64,000 bases of DNA from Owenia fusiformis (lineage: Eukaryota; Annelida; Polychaeta; Sabellida; Oweniidae): NCBI GenBank assembly GCA_903813345.2, contig CAIIXF020000011.1, forward strand, positions 21,933,754 to 21,997,753. The letters are read 5' to 3'. The notes below the pieces were generated by a model. The model was not told the origin of the DNA, made no database searches, and saw only the letters and a program-made list of their open reading frames with translations. Made by a program: the position numbers and the translations under genes. Of the stretch, positions 11,601-25,400 are shown piece after piece. Position 1 is the stretch's first letter. Each line of letters opens with the position of its first letter.

Positions 11601-13703
11601 CTTACCTAACTCAAATTTTGGGGGCTTCCCAAACTTCACTGAGTTATATCCAAAAGCAACCTACATGTACTTGTGCTTTCTATTACATGTAGCTGGTTAC
11701 AAAGAATGCCTACCAGAAACACTTGACTACACACACTAAAGAATTCAGGTTCCATTGTGAACATTGTGGAAAAGGATTCCATGAAAGCCATAATAAGCAG
11801 AGGCATGTTACTACTATACATGATCGGCATAAACTGGTCAAAATACCTTGTCAGTTTTGTGGTAAGTAGATAAAGAACAGTTTTGAAATTTGAAATGAGA
11901 TAGTTTTAAAGATGCAAGATGTGAATGTATTTATAAATGACATGTATTACTGGAAGACAAAAATCAATCAAGTACAATATGTGTGTTCTTAGTGAGGTTA
12001 ACATTAAGTTGAATGAGGAAAAATGAAATTGGTTTGCTCTCTCTCCCATTTAAAACGAAAATTGGAAAATGTGGAATTTCCAATCACTTGATTTTGCAAG
12101 AAAATCAACATTTTACAAAAAAATCATTCTTACCTCAGACAAAACTAATAAATCGTTGGTATTTGGACACCATCACCAATGCTTTCATGTATTTTATCTC
12201 TGATGTTTCTGTAGGGAAATTATTCACCAGCAAATCTAACCTACATCAACACACTATGTCCGTGCATGGCCAGGGCCTACTACAATGTAAGCAGTGTAAC
12301 AAGACATTCATGTTCAAGTCACGTCTGGAGAAACACGAGGCTGAAGCACATAACACTGGAACACAGCCTGTTAACAACACTAAACAGGTAACCATGTGTG
12401 TTAGGGACTAAATTGACTTCCTATACATACCTGTATATACGAAAACCTCTTCAATCTTAACATCTCACAATGTTGATTTTGGTTCCATTTTTTAATGTCA
12501 CCACTAAAAAGTGGTGACATATTATGGTTATAAGTTTTGAGCCAATATAAAGATGGCCGCAGCAGCAGAATCCAGTATTATCACGGATCAATTACTATGC
12601 CATCTTTGTTTAAAAATGATTTCTATAAACCTTAAGCCTGTGACAAAACCATAAAATGAATACTCTACCTTTCTTTTTAAGATTGCACAGCCTGAAGAGA
12701 ACCCAGCACCTGATGCCATCCAAGCTACTGTGTACAATATTCCCAGTACTACAGACACCATTGGGAATACTGATACCATTACAATTAACATTGACCCTAC
12801 CCAACTTCAGGAGGAGAGCCAGCTTGGAGCCATTGAAGCAGCCTTGGAAGCCATGAGGGAGAAACAAGATGGTAAGTCATTCTTGGAAGTTGGATTTATA
12901 TATGAATGAGAGAGAAATAAAATGGCAGGTCATTCTCAGGAGATGGATTTATTGACAATTCATGTACTGTATTTTGTTCAAGTGCATCAATTTTACTCAA
13001 TTAACATTATATTCACCATCATTTAGGCCTGATGATGAACATACTATACCTAATGATTATTTATTACTGTATGATTGTCTATAAGAGTACACATATTTCG
13101 AAGTAAATTTCAAGCTTACATAATAAGTGAAAATACTGTACGCTTGGAATTTAGATACGGTATACGCTATATTTTCAATTGTGGTAAAATCAAAAAATTA
13201 AAACTTGCGAAATTAACAGGGAGTACTGTACTACAAATTGTTTTTTTAAAAAACATCATTTTGAACTTCTAACATTATTTCCAGGTGCAAGTCAAGTTGT
13301 AGTACAGCAACCTACAATAGATGTCCCTACTGGTATGGTCCTTCCAATGGAAAACCGGCAGTTATTCTCTCAAAAATACAAAGTTTTCCAGTTATCCGAT
13401 GATGGAACTTTACAACCTATAGATCCCCAGGATCATTCTGTTCAGGATCAAATTTCACAAAGTACTGTAATACAACAACATATTGATCAATCCCCCCAGC
13501 AAAATCATGGCATTGTTGGCCAGCAAATTAGGATTCACCCCCAGGGTTATATTCAGCATCATTCACTTGAGGGGCAACCTGTTATAATACAACAACCGGG
13601 GGGTTCACTCCCTCAGATGTATAGCAATGAGCTGGTCCAGGCTAATATGGAGCAGGGATTACAACCTGAGCAGCAATCGAATAAATGGACAATTCAAAAT
13701 TGA
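5646..13703 (+). CDS. C2H2 zinc-finger protein, 13 fingers, Gln-rich tail
   Basis: Probable nuclear DNA-binding regulator of about 922 residues. Coding exons: 5646-5817, 6551-6621, 7064-7133, 7467-7699, 7980-8019, 9041-10013, 10448-10574, 11030-11161, 11693-11861, 12215-12387, 12682-12871, 13285-13703. All junctions are GT-AG and all phases agree. An in-frame stop at 5634 precedes the ATG. Residues 1-110 are an unrecognised N-terminal region. A basic, nuclear-localisation-like stretch SPRKRRRTTRSKK follows near residue 115. Thirteen C2H2 fingers span about residues 219-708, for example CRLC..HVSRHH, CEIC..HMDEQH, CHLCGKDF..HINSIH and CKQCNKTF..HEAEAH. The fifth finger has an enlarged loop, and fingers 7, 8 and 10 are split by introns. 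The spacers are not the TGEKP linkers of recent KRAB-type arrays. The last 140 residues are rich in Gln, Pro and Ile/Val, resembling an activation domain. I do not recognise an orthologue. ATTAAA at about 13817 could serve as the polyadenylation signal. Confidence 0.88.
6008..6476. mobile_element. TA-flanked MITE in intron 1 of the zinc-finger gene
   Basis: A 469-bp element with inverted ends CTGTAAAACGGGTA / TACCCGTTTTACAG, flanked by TA on both sides (6006-6007, 6477-6478), as in Tc1/mariner-type insertions. The interior repeats short TTTTAGCG and CGCTAA motifs in both orientations. Non-coding. Confidence 0.75.
8434..9016. mobile_element. hAT-like MITE in intron 5 of the zinc-finger gene
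   Basis: A 583-bp element ending TAGTGGTGTCAA / TTGACACCTCTA, flanked by the perfect 8-bp duplication ATGTATAG (8426-8433 and 9017-9024). The sub-terminal regions are built of repeated TTAACCGGTTAACCGG palindromes. The right end stops about 24 bp before the acceptor of the exon at 9041. Non-coding. Confidence 0.85.
8637..8914. repeat. 134-bp tandem duplication inside the hAT-like MITE
   Basis: Two near-identical 134-bp units and the start of a third; the anchor GCGCGGGAAA recurs at 8637, 8771 and 8905. Each unit contains AAAGTTGCTGATTGGATG. Only the first 10-15 bp of the third copy are conserved. Confidence 0.85.
10311..10360 (+). pseudogene. Decayed duplicate of the zinc-finger exon at 10448
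   Basis: About 50 bp upstream of the exon starting at 10448 is a second copy of its beginning: acceptor TGTGTTCCAG, then CTCAAAGCTCACATGAAGGA. The real exon has TGTGTTGCAG and CTCAAAGTTCACATGAAGGA. Identity is roughly 85 percent over 45 bp. The copy ends in CACT|GTAAGA, which would be a 35-bp exon, not a multiple of three. Including it would break the finger, so it is most likely a dead exon or a cryptic splice site. Confidence 0.6.
12497..12528. repeat. Remnant of the ATGTCACCAC MITE family
   Basis: ATGTCACCACT and AGTGGTGACAT face each other over a 5-bp loop, matching the hairpin right end of the family seen at 17592, 40457, 46365 and 58978. It lies in an intron of the zinc-finger gene. 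Confidence 0.6.
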
Positions 13704-16449
13704 TAAAAAGATAAATATCTCTGCATACCTCTGGTCTTTCATCTCTCAATTGAGTCAATGTTTGACAAAGTAGAACTACTGTAATACATGTACAATGTAT
13801 TTTTATATATTTATGAATATTAAAATCTTTGTAATCTACAATTTTATATTATTTTGATAAAATGGTTGAGCTCAAAATTGATTATAATCAATGGTACGAA
13901 CGTTTTATGAAAAATACATTTTCAGACCTCTGGATGTACAACTACCTTAATAGGATCTGTATAATATTATAGCATACTTTGTTGAAACAGTGTTTTCCTG
14001 CGTTTTTTCCATGCACTGTGTTTGTGTGATTAGTAGCACAACGATCAATGTTTCAACAACAAAACATTAAACTCTGACAAATCTCATCAACTCAAGAATT
14101 TATAAATTGGATTGTTTTTGTTTATTAAGAATGATGATATACATAATATAATAATACATTTTTTGTTGACAAGAGATATATTAAACTCTAACGAATATAT
14201 TTCATGTATTAAATTTAAAGTGATTCTGTTATTCCAAGTCAAAGTGACATCTAAGTTCACTGCACCATCGTTAATAAATCGTAAGCACTGGTTTGAAATG
14301 CATCAACTTACACAAAGAATATTGTAACGTTTTCATGGTTGGTTCGTCTCATCAAGAGGAATATTTTCATTGATCTTCAATCCTCTAATGAACAGGTAAA
14401 GGAAAACCTAATCAGATTACCTTTGAAATGGAAGATAAAAAGGCCCAGAGTTTCATGGACTCTTTTTGCGAATTTGCTACAAGCATATGCCAGTCCATGG
14501 TTTATGAGATAAAGTTGCTGTAATTCCCTATCCACCTCTTTAAATGAGGTTATTAAACGTGTTAAAGGCAATATGTTCATTATTTGAAACGAGCTTTATT
14601 GTTTTCTTTACTACTTGCCCACAAGTTATGCCATGGTGAAGGTCACATTTCCGATCCTTTATCTGATTTTGGGCTGATTAAGGCTCGGCTACTGTCTGTT
14701 TAAAATTGCTTAGAATATTTATTATCATGACAACTGAATATTTTCTTATGATTCACGCATCTCCAACTAAAAATTAAAGAACAGTTTGCATAATTAAATT
14801 ATTGCCAATTAAGAAATATGGACTTTTTTGACCCACCCTGTATTTTGCCTCTTAGTGCAAATGCCCCCATTGTCATTGTAAGTTCTAACAAATATTCAAC
14901 GTGTACTAAATCAGCAATTTCCTCAGATTCTGTTTGAGCCTTGTGATTAATGTTGAAATACATAAAGCTGGTGAACTTAATAAACAATGCACTTGAAGCA
15001 TGTGGTTGCTAAGGAGATAACACAAATATCGTTGGATCGAATTGGACAGATCATGTTTAGGGGTTGCAGGTTACAATTAATAGTACAATAATTTACAAAA
15101 TATGGAAGGAAAGTGAACACTTCCAAATAAACATTTTTATGAATAAATATGTACAGTGATCACATTTTATGAATAAATATGTACAATGATCACATTGTAT
15201 CATTATTAATAAAGTGGTGTTTCATCATTTGTATTTTTTATAAGAGCTCATAATCATCTTTTTGTGTCCTTATAAACGACAGTAACGTAAACCGCTACAT
15301 CGAAAATGTCTTTCATAATAACTAAATAATAGCACACATGTCATCATGTTAAACTATTTCACATCAACAATAACATTTGACATATCAACCTGACATAGAA
15401 TCAAGTTTTGTTTTCCTGTTTTCACATTACTATGGGTAGTTGATGAGGTTAACGTGCTATTATTAGTTATCCGAACAAAATGCGAAGATCTAAAATCTGC
15501 ACTCAACAGCCGAGTCATTGCACTGGATGTACTGAATCGCAAAATATAATAAACTTAGTTGCTCTAAATGTCCTTACTTCAGCACTCTGTTCACCCAGCT
15601 GCACTTAAGGTATCTCTTAATTGTAATGGACTCGCTCAATCCATATACCATCCAATCAAATGTCATTATACATATTACGCACACGTTGGCATGGTGTCAT
15701 ATTTTGGGTGATGAGATACTGTACACTGGGCCCCATAATAACATCTTTTTTACTGTGAAACTTTTATGATAATTTTGTTACACATCTGTGATGTTCTGTG
15801 ATTCACAAATTGAAAAAATCCACCACTGACTTTGACTGAACAGCTTTGAATACTTTTGCAAAATTTTGCACAAATATTTTTCCCTCTGGATTTGTTGTCA
15901 CATGGGGTACAAGCGAGATTTCTCGTTTGAGAAATTAATGAATCCAAACAAAAAAATACTAATAAAACTTTGTAATTATTTTTTACTCTTAACACCCTAT
16001 AAAGGGTGAATAGAGAAATCAATAAATAAATATATGTATATATTTTATTTCTATATCTTATAGGCTATCGTTTAAATATATATTCTGTATATTATATAGC
16101 TTGTATATATAAACTATAACTAAACTTAAAGTGAGGTTATGAAATATACTATTCTAGTACATGTACGACCATATTTATAGTTGTCTAAAATTATAATTAG
16201 ATTTTTGGACTTATGTCTTATAAGAAACATTTTTTTGATTGATATGCTCTTTTGCAATGAGCCTGAGAACACTCGGTATATTTAAATACGACCATGTTTA
16301 TAGTTGCCTGAAAATCTAAAGGAGTTTTAGGCCAGTGTCTACTAAGAGCCAATATATACAGGTTCGGAAATGTATACAGTACATATTTTATGACCACCCT
16401 GTACATATATTTTGATTGATATGCTCTTTTGTGATGAATCTGAGAACAA
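13704..16449. other. Spacer between zinc-finger and GPCR 3' ends
   Basis: The convergent 3' ends of the two genes share this spacer. It holds a two-copy 31-bp tandem repeat (15136-15199, ATGAATAAATATGTACA core) and an imperfect direct duplication of about 120-160 bp (16164-16285 and 16286-16460; shared ACGACCAT, TTTATAGTTG and GATTGATATGCTCTTTTG). The second copy reaches the GPCR stop codon. No gene seen; the open frames at 14377-14580 and 15750-16022 have no family likeness. Confidence 0.5.
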
Positions 16450-19400
16450 TCAGTATAAAGGTGGCGGCTTTGTCATCTGTGGGGCAGTAATGATTTGTGG
16501 AGTTTGGACGGATGAACTTCTTGTACCAGAGCCATCTATAGGTTCCACTTTACCACTAGGAACAGTTAACCCTCTACTCCACTCCCACGTTGATTTGCGT
16601 CTCATGAACACCTCTCTCACCTAAAAACAGAAAAATCATTGAATTAAAGATGTCACTGGTTATAGAAATACGCCTTTGGTTGCATCTACTATTTTTTAAT
16701 CTAAATGTGACATTTATCATGTTTTTATGTATTTGTGAGTACATTTAGAGTATCTGGAGAGAACATGATACTAATTTTATACTGGGTGTCCAAGAATTTA
16801 CGTAACCTGGCTAATACATGTAGGCTATCTACTAGTATCTAGTGATGTTCCTGGTTCAAATACTTTTTCTATAGTTTACAGTACGTACATACCATGTAAC
16901 TGATTTTCTCGTTAAAAACGCCTTTGCGTTTTAATGAATAAAAACTATGTTTTTCGTCTTAATAAAGCCACGTGGGTGGTATTTCGAACGATATTTCGAA
17001 ATGATACCCATGGGCTATGTAAAGATGGGGACGCCAATATGAAAAACTCATACTTGTACCTTACTTGGAGGAAAACATATTCTTTCAATGGGGAATATCG
17101 TATTTATGGTCAGAAACACTTACTTTCAAAGATATGACTATCTAAAAACACTTCCCATACCAGGGGCGGATCTAGGAACCAACAAGGGGGGGGCAAATTT
17201 TAGGTCAGAGAACAAAACGTCAGAGAACAAAATTTTGAAATTTTGAGGCCCATTTTCTTCAAAATTTGGCCTGAAATTAAAAAATAAGGCCTTAAAAGGC
17301 CCAGTAATGACCAAAAAGGCCCACTTTTTGGGGCCTGAAGGCCTTGTTTGGCCCAAAAAAATTTTTGGGCCCAACTTTTTTTTTCTGGGCCCACCCAAGG
17401 AGGGGGGGCCCGGGCTCCCAGCCCCCCCCCCCCCCCCCCTAATCCGCCAGTGCATACCATACCTGTATTGTGGGGAACATTATTTAAGATAAAACATAAA
17501 AACGCTTAAAAGGCTAGCCACGTGGGAAATGTCGGTTGTCAAACTTATGGAGATGGGCGTACCAATATTGTTTGAGGCATTAACATGCAAAATGTCACCA
17601 CCTGTCATTTGTTACAGACCTCAGCCGCCGAACGTTGTTACAGTCGCCGACCACCAACAGCCGAACACCGGGCAAAAAGTTGCAGACTATAACAATTTGT
17701 CACCACTTCTTGTGGTGACATAATAATGGTATACTGACCTCACTGCTCCCGATGCAGTGGAAGAAGAAGATGAAAAGTCCCTGAAGCGAATTGACGGTGG
17801 CGAAGATGTACTGGAACACAACGGTGTGACTGGAGAAAGCAAGGACTCCAAACAGCCACGTTGAACCAAGAATAGGGAGAAGCAGAACGGACGCCTTAAC
17901 TGTATTCCTGGAAACAGGAGGCATAAGTGTTTTAAGGTGGGTTTTGTTGGGTGACTTCTCGTTCCGTTCAGTAAAACTATTAATTCGGTAGTTCAGAGTC
18001 AAATATTGCTTATCCTTGCTACATCGTTTTTCCAATATGCACACCCTTCTATAAGCGTGTCAACTAAGATTTCCAATAAGGCAAAATGAAACATAGTCAG
18101 GTTTTAACACGAAAACCAATATAAAACTTACCAAACTTATGATTGGGAGTGTAGTTTTAAAGTTTCTAAGGCGATTGTACGTTCTAACTTACTTGAGGTG
18201 GGTTAGCTTTGTCACGTGATCCCCAGTCATGGATGAACTCAATTTTGATATGACCTGTAGAACTCTCCCAAGTATCACTAAGTTAATCTAAATGCAACAT
18301 ACTGTACAGGAACAAAATATATATCATGAAATTCTATTTTGTTGGTTACAATATGTGATCGTTATTTCACTAAATTGTATTCGCTATGTGTATCGTATGA
18401 CTTTGTGTATTACAATTAGTAGATTAAATTGCTGCTTGCACTCTGATTGTGATAATTAAAAAGAAAAGTACACAGCTCCTCATATGTATGGACTATTTTC
18501 CAACTTACCATTCATTTCCTTGATTTCAATATAACTGATACAATCATTCTTAATATTTACACTGTATATTAATACTTTTACACATGATATACTTGAATGT
18601 GATATACCCACCACACAAACTGTAAGGGCTGGTATGGCAAATGCCCAAATAGAACCATCTCTCGGAGAGAGCCAACACCTAAAACATATCACTTTCATAC
18701 TAGGATTGCCTTATAAATTATGCGCACATATCAAACTTCCGATACTGAAAAGCGCAAACAGTGTACCTTCGATATCATTGAAACGATTTGAATATAAAGC
18801 CTTAATTGCAAAATATAAAGTGATATATCAAAACTCTAATCTTACACTCCATGTTGTCCAAGGTTTTTATTGATAAGACCACATGCCACAGATACAATCA
18901 TCGCTGGTATTCCTACAATAGAAGAATTTACACCTAGATCTATAGGTCGACAATGAAATGACATTTAGAGAAATGATTATGATACGAAATAGCAGGTAAG
19001 ACGCACGAGTAGATATATGGAATACGAGTAATTGCCATAACACAATGAATGTTCAACAATTAGGTCAATCCTTCCTGTCAAACGTGACTAATGATTTAAT
19101 GCTGTAATCCCACTAGTACGGAGCGGTACAGAAACACGGACCGCAAAAACGTGTACATACAGATGTCTCAGACATATGTAAGTGTCATTCATCAATGAAA
19201 AGATTATCCAAATAAAAAGATCATGCACTAAAGTGCAATACATCAAAAACAATTACATATTAAGCTGAAAAACATGTCCGTGAGGCAAAAAAAAGGTTTG
19301 CGGTTTGTCTTACGGCGATGGTGTATGTTTTAAATACCTACCCCAGCCTAAACCATAGTAGACTTTCATTTTGCTGTCGGAGACAAATACAACGACCACT

Positions 19401-22400
19401 TGTTGGAAAATCTGAATCCCTTCTACCAACATCCAACAGAAGATTGCCATGTTGAAGTAAAACAACATGACCGTCACTGCCACACAAGCAGACTGCAATG
19501 GCAAAGGACGAATTCAGCATGCCTAACTTATTACATTATTGAAATTTTGAATTAAGTTCGTCAATCCTCCGATCACAGACCTTCTTATACGATGTACACA
19601 ATCCCGAGGTTCTCCTTTTTGGAAAAGGAACTTGTTGCAGATGTGCATGCGTACGTTCCGATGCGCTCTCTCCATTCGGAGGAGGATGTATCATGGATTA
19701 TAGCTTACATGTACATACAATAGTTTATAGTTAGAACATATAGTGCATTATTTCTGGGATAACCCTCGTATACGTGCATACGGTACATATTTTTCATGAA
19801 GGACCCATGGCATTTTTGAGAAAAAAACAGCTATTCTTCTTTTCTATTGATCGGGTAATAATGACTTACCGTTCCACGTGGAATTGTTGATTCAAGAAGG
19901 AGGATTGTCTGAGAGAAGATGATCGCCAAAGCGAGGTTAATGTGGATCATGATCCTGTCTGTGAACAGCCTGTGTGAACGAAACACAAAAACGTAAAAGA
20001 ACTCGCGAAGATGGGATCTGAACCGTATGTTTTATGAGTCCGTGGATATATAAACGTGAAAACAAAAAAGTTAAAATAATTTTCTAATTGTTGTATATTT
20101 TGAGAAATAATGAGAACTATATAAATCAAATCTTTCCTGTAGTTAGGTAGCCTTCGGTATATAACTATACCAAAATCATTTATACATACACTACCATACA
20201 CTATTTGATGTTCAGTACAAGAGAAATGTATTTACCTTAGTAAAACAAAGGTTAGTATGGTGAGAATAGCTCCCAATATGGATAGAGAACAACCGATGTA
20301 GGTGATCATCTCTAAGGCAGCCTTGTCCGTTGCACTCAACTAAAACACATAAAATTGTCAAAAAACTCCCGAATCTTCAAAAAGGTGAACCCCTTCCCTT
20401 GGCAAAATGTGGCTACGGGCCCGGTGTAAAAGGGTAGGAGGTCCTCTCAAATTTTGGTCCTACTCTCCACTGATTTATATGCTGACCTAAATACAACTCT
20501 TTCCCTTATTATCTTATGCACAATCAGGGCCAATAAGGGCCGTTTAGAAAGGGGACCATAATCCCCAGGGGACCATAATTTCTTTCACAGCGGCCCTCTA
20601 TAAAAATCTATACCACTATCCATTCCATAGATACGGTATTTTTTTAATGGGCGTCGTATTTAATTTGATGGTTAACTTTTTGCAATATTGCTGACGATCA
20701 TAAACTTTATTTCAATTGAATTCTCCTCAATAATTCTTAAAATTGAATCAATGTGATTGTGATTCCAACATTCGCATTCTATTCGCGTACCTTTATCTCC
20801 ACCAGCTGCATGAGGACGGCAAAGCTTGTTAAGTGGTTACATTCACATCCCACACTTGTCTGCAACTTGTCATCATTTTTGCTATCTCCAATGCTAGGGA
20901 AATCTAACGTCTCACATCCTTCATTTGACCAGGCACCCATGTCATTGTCTCTTTTATTAGAAAGTCTATGTACAGTAAAATGTACGCTTCATAATGTTAC
21001 AATAACTTAATGCTTATTACCGAATTAATGTTACAATAACTTAATGGTGATTCCCGAATTAATCTTACAGTATACAAAGTCACAGTTAGATTAAATAAAA
21101 CTTTCCGTGGTAGTAGAAAAATTGTGCATTTGTATGATTTTGATTATTTTTATAATTTTATCGACTGATTTTAATTTAGACCCATTTTTGAGACTCCCCA
21201 TTGTTGAATAATTGGTCCAATTTCTCAAAAATCGAGACCCCATTTGAGTGGGCTAAAAGGTTCAATCTCCCTTGCCGAGGGAAGGTTGGAAGGGGTAAAA
21301 AAATGATCAACTAACAGATGAAACTGCTTCGCATGATATTAATTGAATAATCTTCATGGCTTACCCAGCATCGTAATTCCAGAAAGAACAGTGGTGTTTC
21401 AGGTTTGTTGGCACTTTTTGCTGGTCCATCTTAAAGATGAGTTGAATGAGACCGGGTATATTGTACAGAGGTATGGGGGTTGCGAGGTCTCTCCTGTACA
21501 GGGTGGCACTCAGTATCTTACTCCCTATAGCGAAACTGCAATGGACATGATAAAAGGAAAATGCATGTCTGTTCTATTTGTTTGCTTGTTTGTTTGTTTG
21601 TTTGTTTGTTTGTTTGTTTGTTTGTTTGAAATACGAAGAGATGTTTTGTTTTATATGCGATTCCTATCATGATCTATACATGTCCGAATAACCCCACTAC
21701 AAAATAATGTTCCAGAATATGAAGGGGAATAATGTGGTCAGAGCCGATCCTTTTGGTTTTTGTTAAACGTTTTTATAATTTCTCATGAAATGATTTCCCC
21801 CTGGCTACCAGCCTTATACACAAATACCTACTTTGTTATATTTGGGTTCTCTACAATCACTGGGAATACAATCTCCAGTCCCCTAAACATCACAGCAGTT
21901 ACAGCATATTCGTCATCCGGCAACAGAGTTCGCGCAATCCGAAATTGTGTCCCACCGCCATCTGAGTAGTTGATATCTGCCGTGCTATTCTCAGCCTTGT
22001 CTATGTGGATATCTAATAAACAACATGTGTACTATATTCACCTTAGGTCGTTCCTTTGTACGTTAGATCATAGTTTTGGGGTATTGGTGATTTCTTTTCC
22101 ACATGACTGGTCACGATCTCATATAGAGCTCACTTGTCCACATGATTTAGGTCGATAGAGCAAGTCACAAGAAACCTCTAATTTGTACACTCTATTCACC
22201 GCAAAATGCAATTATTAGAATGCTAGGTTAGGCACATATGCTTGGTAGTGAACAAGTGTTTCCATTATAAACAACAGGGTGTCCATAAAGTGTCTTTACA
22301 ATATACAATACGAAGTATGTGTAGAAATACTTAATAGACACCCTATATAATATACATATACACATATAATCAATTCAACTCACCAACTGCCCTACTTTTC

Positions 22401-25400
22401 ACAGTAAGAGTCTTTATATCATCTGCGTTCATCAGTCGTATGGCAACGTTTCCAGTAAATGTTTCCACTGCGTACAACAAGTTTGGACCCGCTGCAGTTG
22501 TATTCTGAGACAAAAACATTTACATCTGGTGAAAAGTATCTATCTGAGGTTCTGTCGGACATTGTATATCATAAAGTTCTTATAAATATTTCAAATAGAA
22601 CATATTAGCGTCCATGCTGATATGATTGGTATGATTAAAACAAGATTCTCTAAGGTTGAGAATTCAGCAGAGACCCTATAAACTACTTCTCCACATTTTT
22701 TAATAAGCTACTGTTTTAAATTTCGTGTAAGTCGTTTGAAAACAATATAAGATTACGATTTTATTGAGTAATCATTACCTGCTTCCAAGTGTCAAAGTTG
22801 TTTGTTGATATCACTGTACTGATCGTATCTGCAAATCGCTATAGAAACAAATATATATTTAGTCCACATCAATTAGGAAAAAATTGCAATGAAAAAATTA
22901 TAAAGTTTAAGTGCTGGGGACTGAATTAATCGTGGCACGATTAGGTATTTATTTATTTATTATTTATTTGACAGTCACTTTTATAACAGTGGCACTCAAA
23001 GGTGCGTCAATATTACATATAAGTAGTATACAAACAATACATTTTTTACTAAAATCCGTAGAGGAATATGAGACATAAGCTTTTAGTAAAATCATTAAAA
23101 TAGGCTAAAATCACACAGTGTTATGTTTCACATACACCTTTTGCAGAAATCTTTTTGTACAAACATCAAAATTCCAGCCATTGTCGTGCCCCCAAATGCT
23201 AAACACATCATCCCCAAGAATCCACTTTAATTTCATTTGTGGGGGGAAATTTAGGTACTGAGACACAACAGGAGCATCACATTTACTACTTAAATCATGT
23301 ATAAATTCAGTTCTTTGTTTCTGGAAATGAGGACAGAGGAGAAAACGATGGATGGGATCATCTATAACATTTAAGTTACATAATTTACAAATACCGTTAC
23401 TTATTTTCCATCTTTTTCTGTCTTCCTCAAGGTTAAAGCAGCCTGTTCTGGCCAGAAACTTAAATCGAGAGGTGTAAAAGTATGTATGGTTCATGAGATA
23501 CTTCTCTTTTTTTTGCATTAAATTTCAACTTTTTATAGAGGTTCAAAGACTTTTTATCATCGATTTCTTCAATAAATTCAGATTTTCTTTGATCATTTGA
23601 GATTTTGAGAAATGAGTCATACAAGTCTGCATTGTCGGATGAAATGCATCCGTCTAGTCCATGGGCAGTTAATATCTTTGACACAGAATCAATATATGGC
23701 CATACTGAGCTTTTCTGAATGAATTTCAATTATGCCGCTTAAAACGAGTGTTATAAAACTAGGTTTTAGATACGTATTCAGTGGAACCAGTGCATTGTTA
23801 CTCAATTGAGTTTTGTGCTTCTTTCCTTTCGCAGCAGATAATGATAAGTTTCTAGTTTATTGGTCTCTTGAAAACAATCAAGTTGCACCGAGATAATTAA
23901 TACATAATACCTTGGAATAAAATCACCTGGAATGGCAACTCCATTGTGTATCTATTGCTCCATTGTTCTATGTCTGTCTCCCATTGTTAAAAATAACAAA
24001 TCACCGGTTGCCTTGACGAGTTATTACGTCATATTTCATGAACACCGACGTCACATTTCGTACATCGTTTCCCCGACGACCGTAAGTTTTATAAACAATG
24101 CTGTACATACATTATTAGTACTCGTTGACCACGATTTTATTCAGTGTATCTCATGTCTTCTTCGTTCACAGGCCCGTAGCCAGGATTTACCTGGGGCCGG
24201 GTTGGGGAGCGGTTTTAACAAGGGGGAGCTTTTGCCAAGGGGCGCGGTAAGCTTTTTCAGTTTTTGGCAAAATTCATACGAAAAGTGCTCAAAATGGTAA
24301 AAAACTGCATGATTTTTAAAGAATTTCTGTGGTTTGTAGAAAAAAACGGGTACCGGGTAGTAAATCCTCCATGCTAGGTTCAAACTTGGTACCCGGTACC
24401 CGGTTGAAAAAACCGGGTACCCAAATAACGAATAATGCGAATATATAACATAATTAGACCATTAGAAAACGTGTAAGATTTGTTTTGAATTTACAAAAAT
24501 GTAAAACTTCCTTGAAAATTGAGCTAGAAGCTTCAAATAAAAAGCATTTTAAGGCTCTTTTCTTCCTCTATCATCATGGTCATATTTTCATTGGTTATGG
24601 GGGGGGGGGTCATATTCTCATTGGTAATGGGGGGGGATCGCGAACCCCCTCCTGGCTACGCCTATGCCATTGTAAGACGATTTGAAAAACATGAAAATCA
24701 ATCTTACTCTATTTTAAATAGTTCGTATGTTGGTACGTGAATTGTTTTGATTATGATTTAAATCTGTAAATAGCTATCGTTACTTTAGCAGAGAGGTGAC
24801 GTGTGTTAATTAACATGATGCAACGTGTAAGATTTTGATTATTAATCATAATTTAAGTTATCCCAATTTTCGACGAAACGTCCACTGAAGTGTAAATTGT
24901 TATGTCTTACAATGTCATAGGCGTACCGGGTACCAAGTTTGAACCCAGCATGGAGGATTTAGTACCCGGTAGCCGGTTTTTTCTACGAACCCGAATTTCT
25001 AGCCCACTCCGCCCCCCCCCCCCCCCCTGGCTACGGTCCTGGTTCACCGTGATTGTTTTTCAAGGTCACGTCGGAGGATCCGTCAAAATAAACGGAGAAG
25101 TTATCAGGTGATTTCGGCTAGAAAGTATAATGAATTTGGAAGAATTATTTTTTCTAGAGAAAGATTACTATTGCATTACTAATCGAAAAAGCGCACGGTA
25201 TTGGCAAGGTAAAATATGTTGTAAACGTTTTCCATGAGGATACGCTTCAAACATGTGTGATGTATTATAAGGTGTCGTTACCAACGTGCAAAAGTCAATG
25301 TTATTGCTACAAATCAAGAAACAATGCCCGCACGACCTGTACCAAATACTTATAAGTGACGGTATCATCACAAAACTAATGCCATCGCTGGCTTTTTAAG

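Noticed and set aside
17138-17492. Gly/Pro-rich frames on both strands
   Set aside because: They lie inside a MITE with poly-C/poly-G runs; composition explains the open frames.
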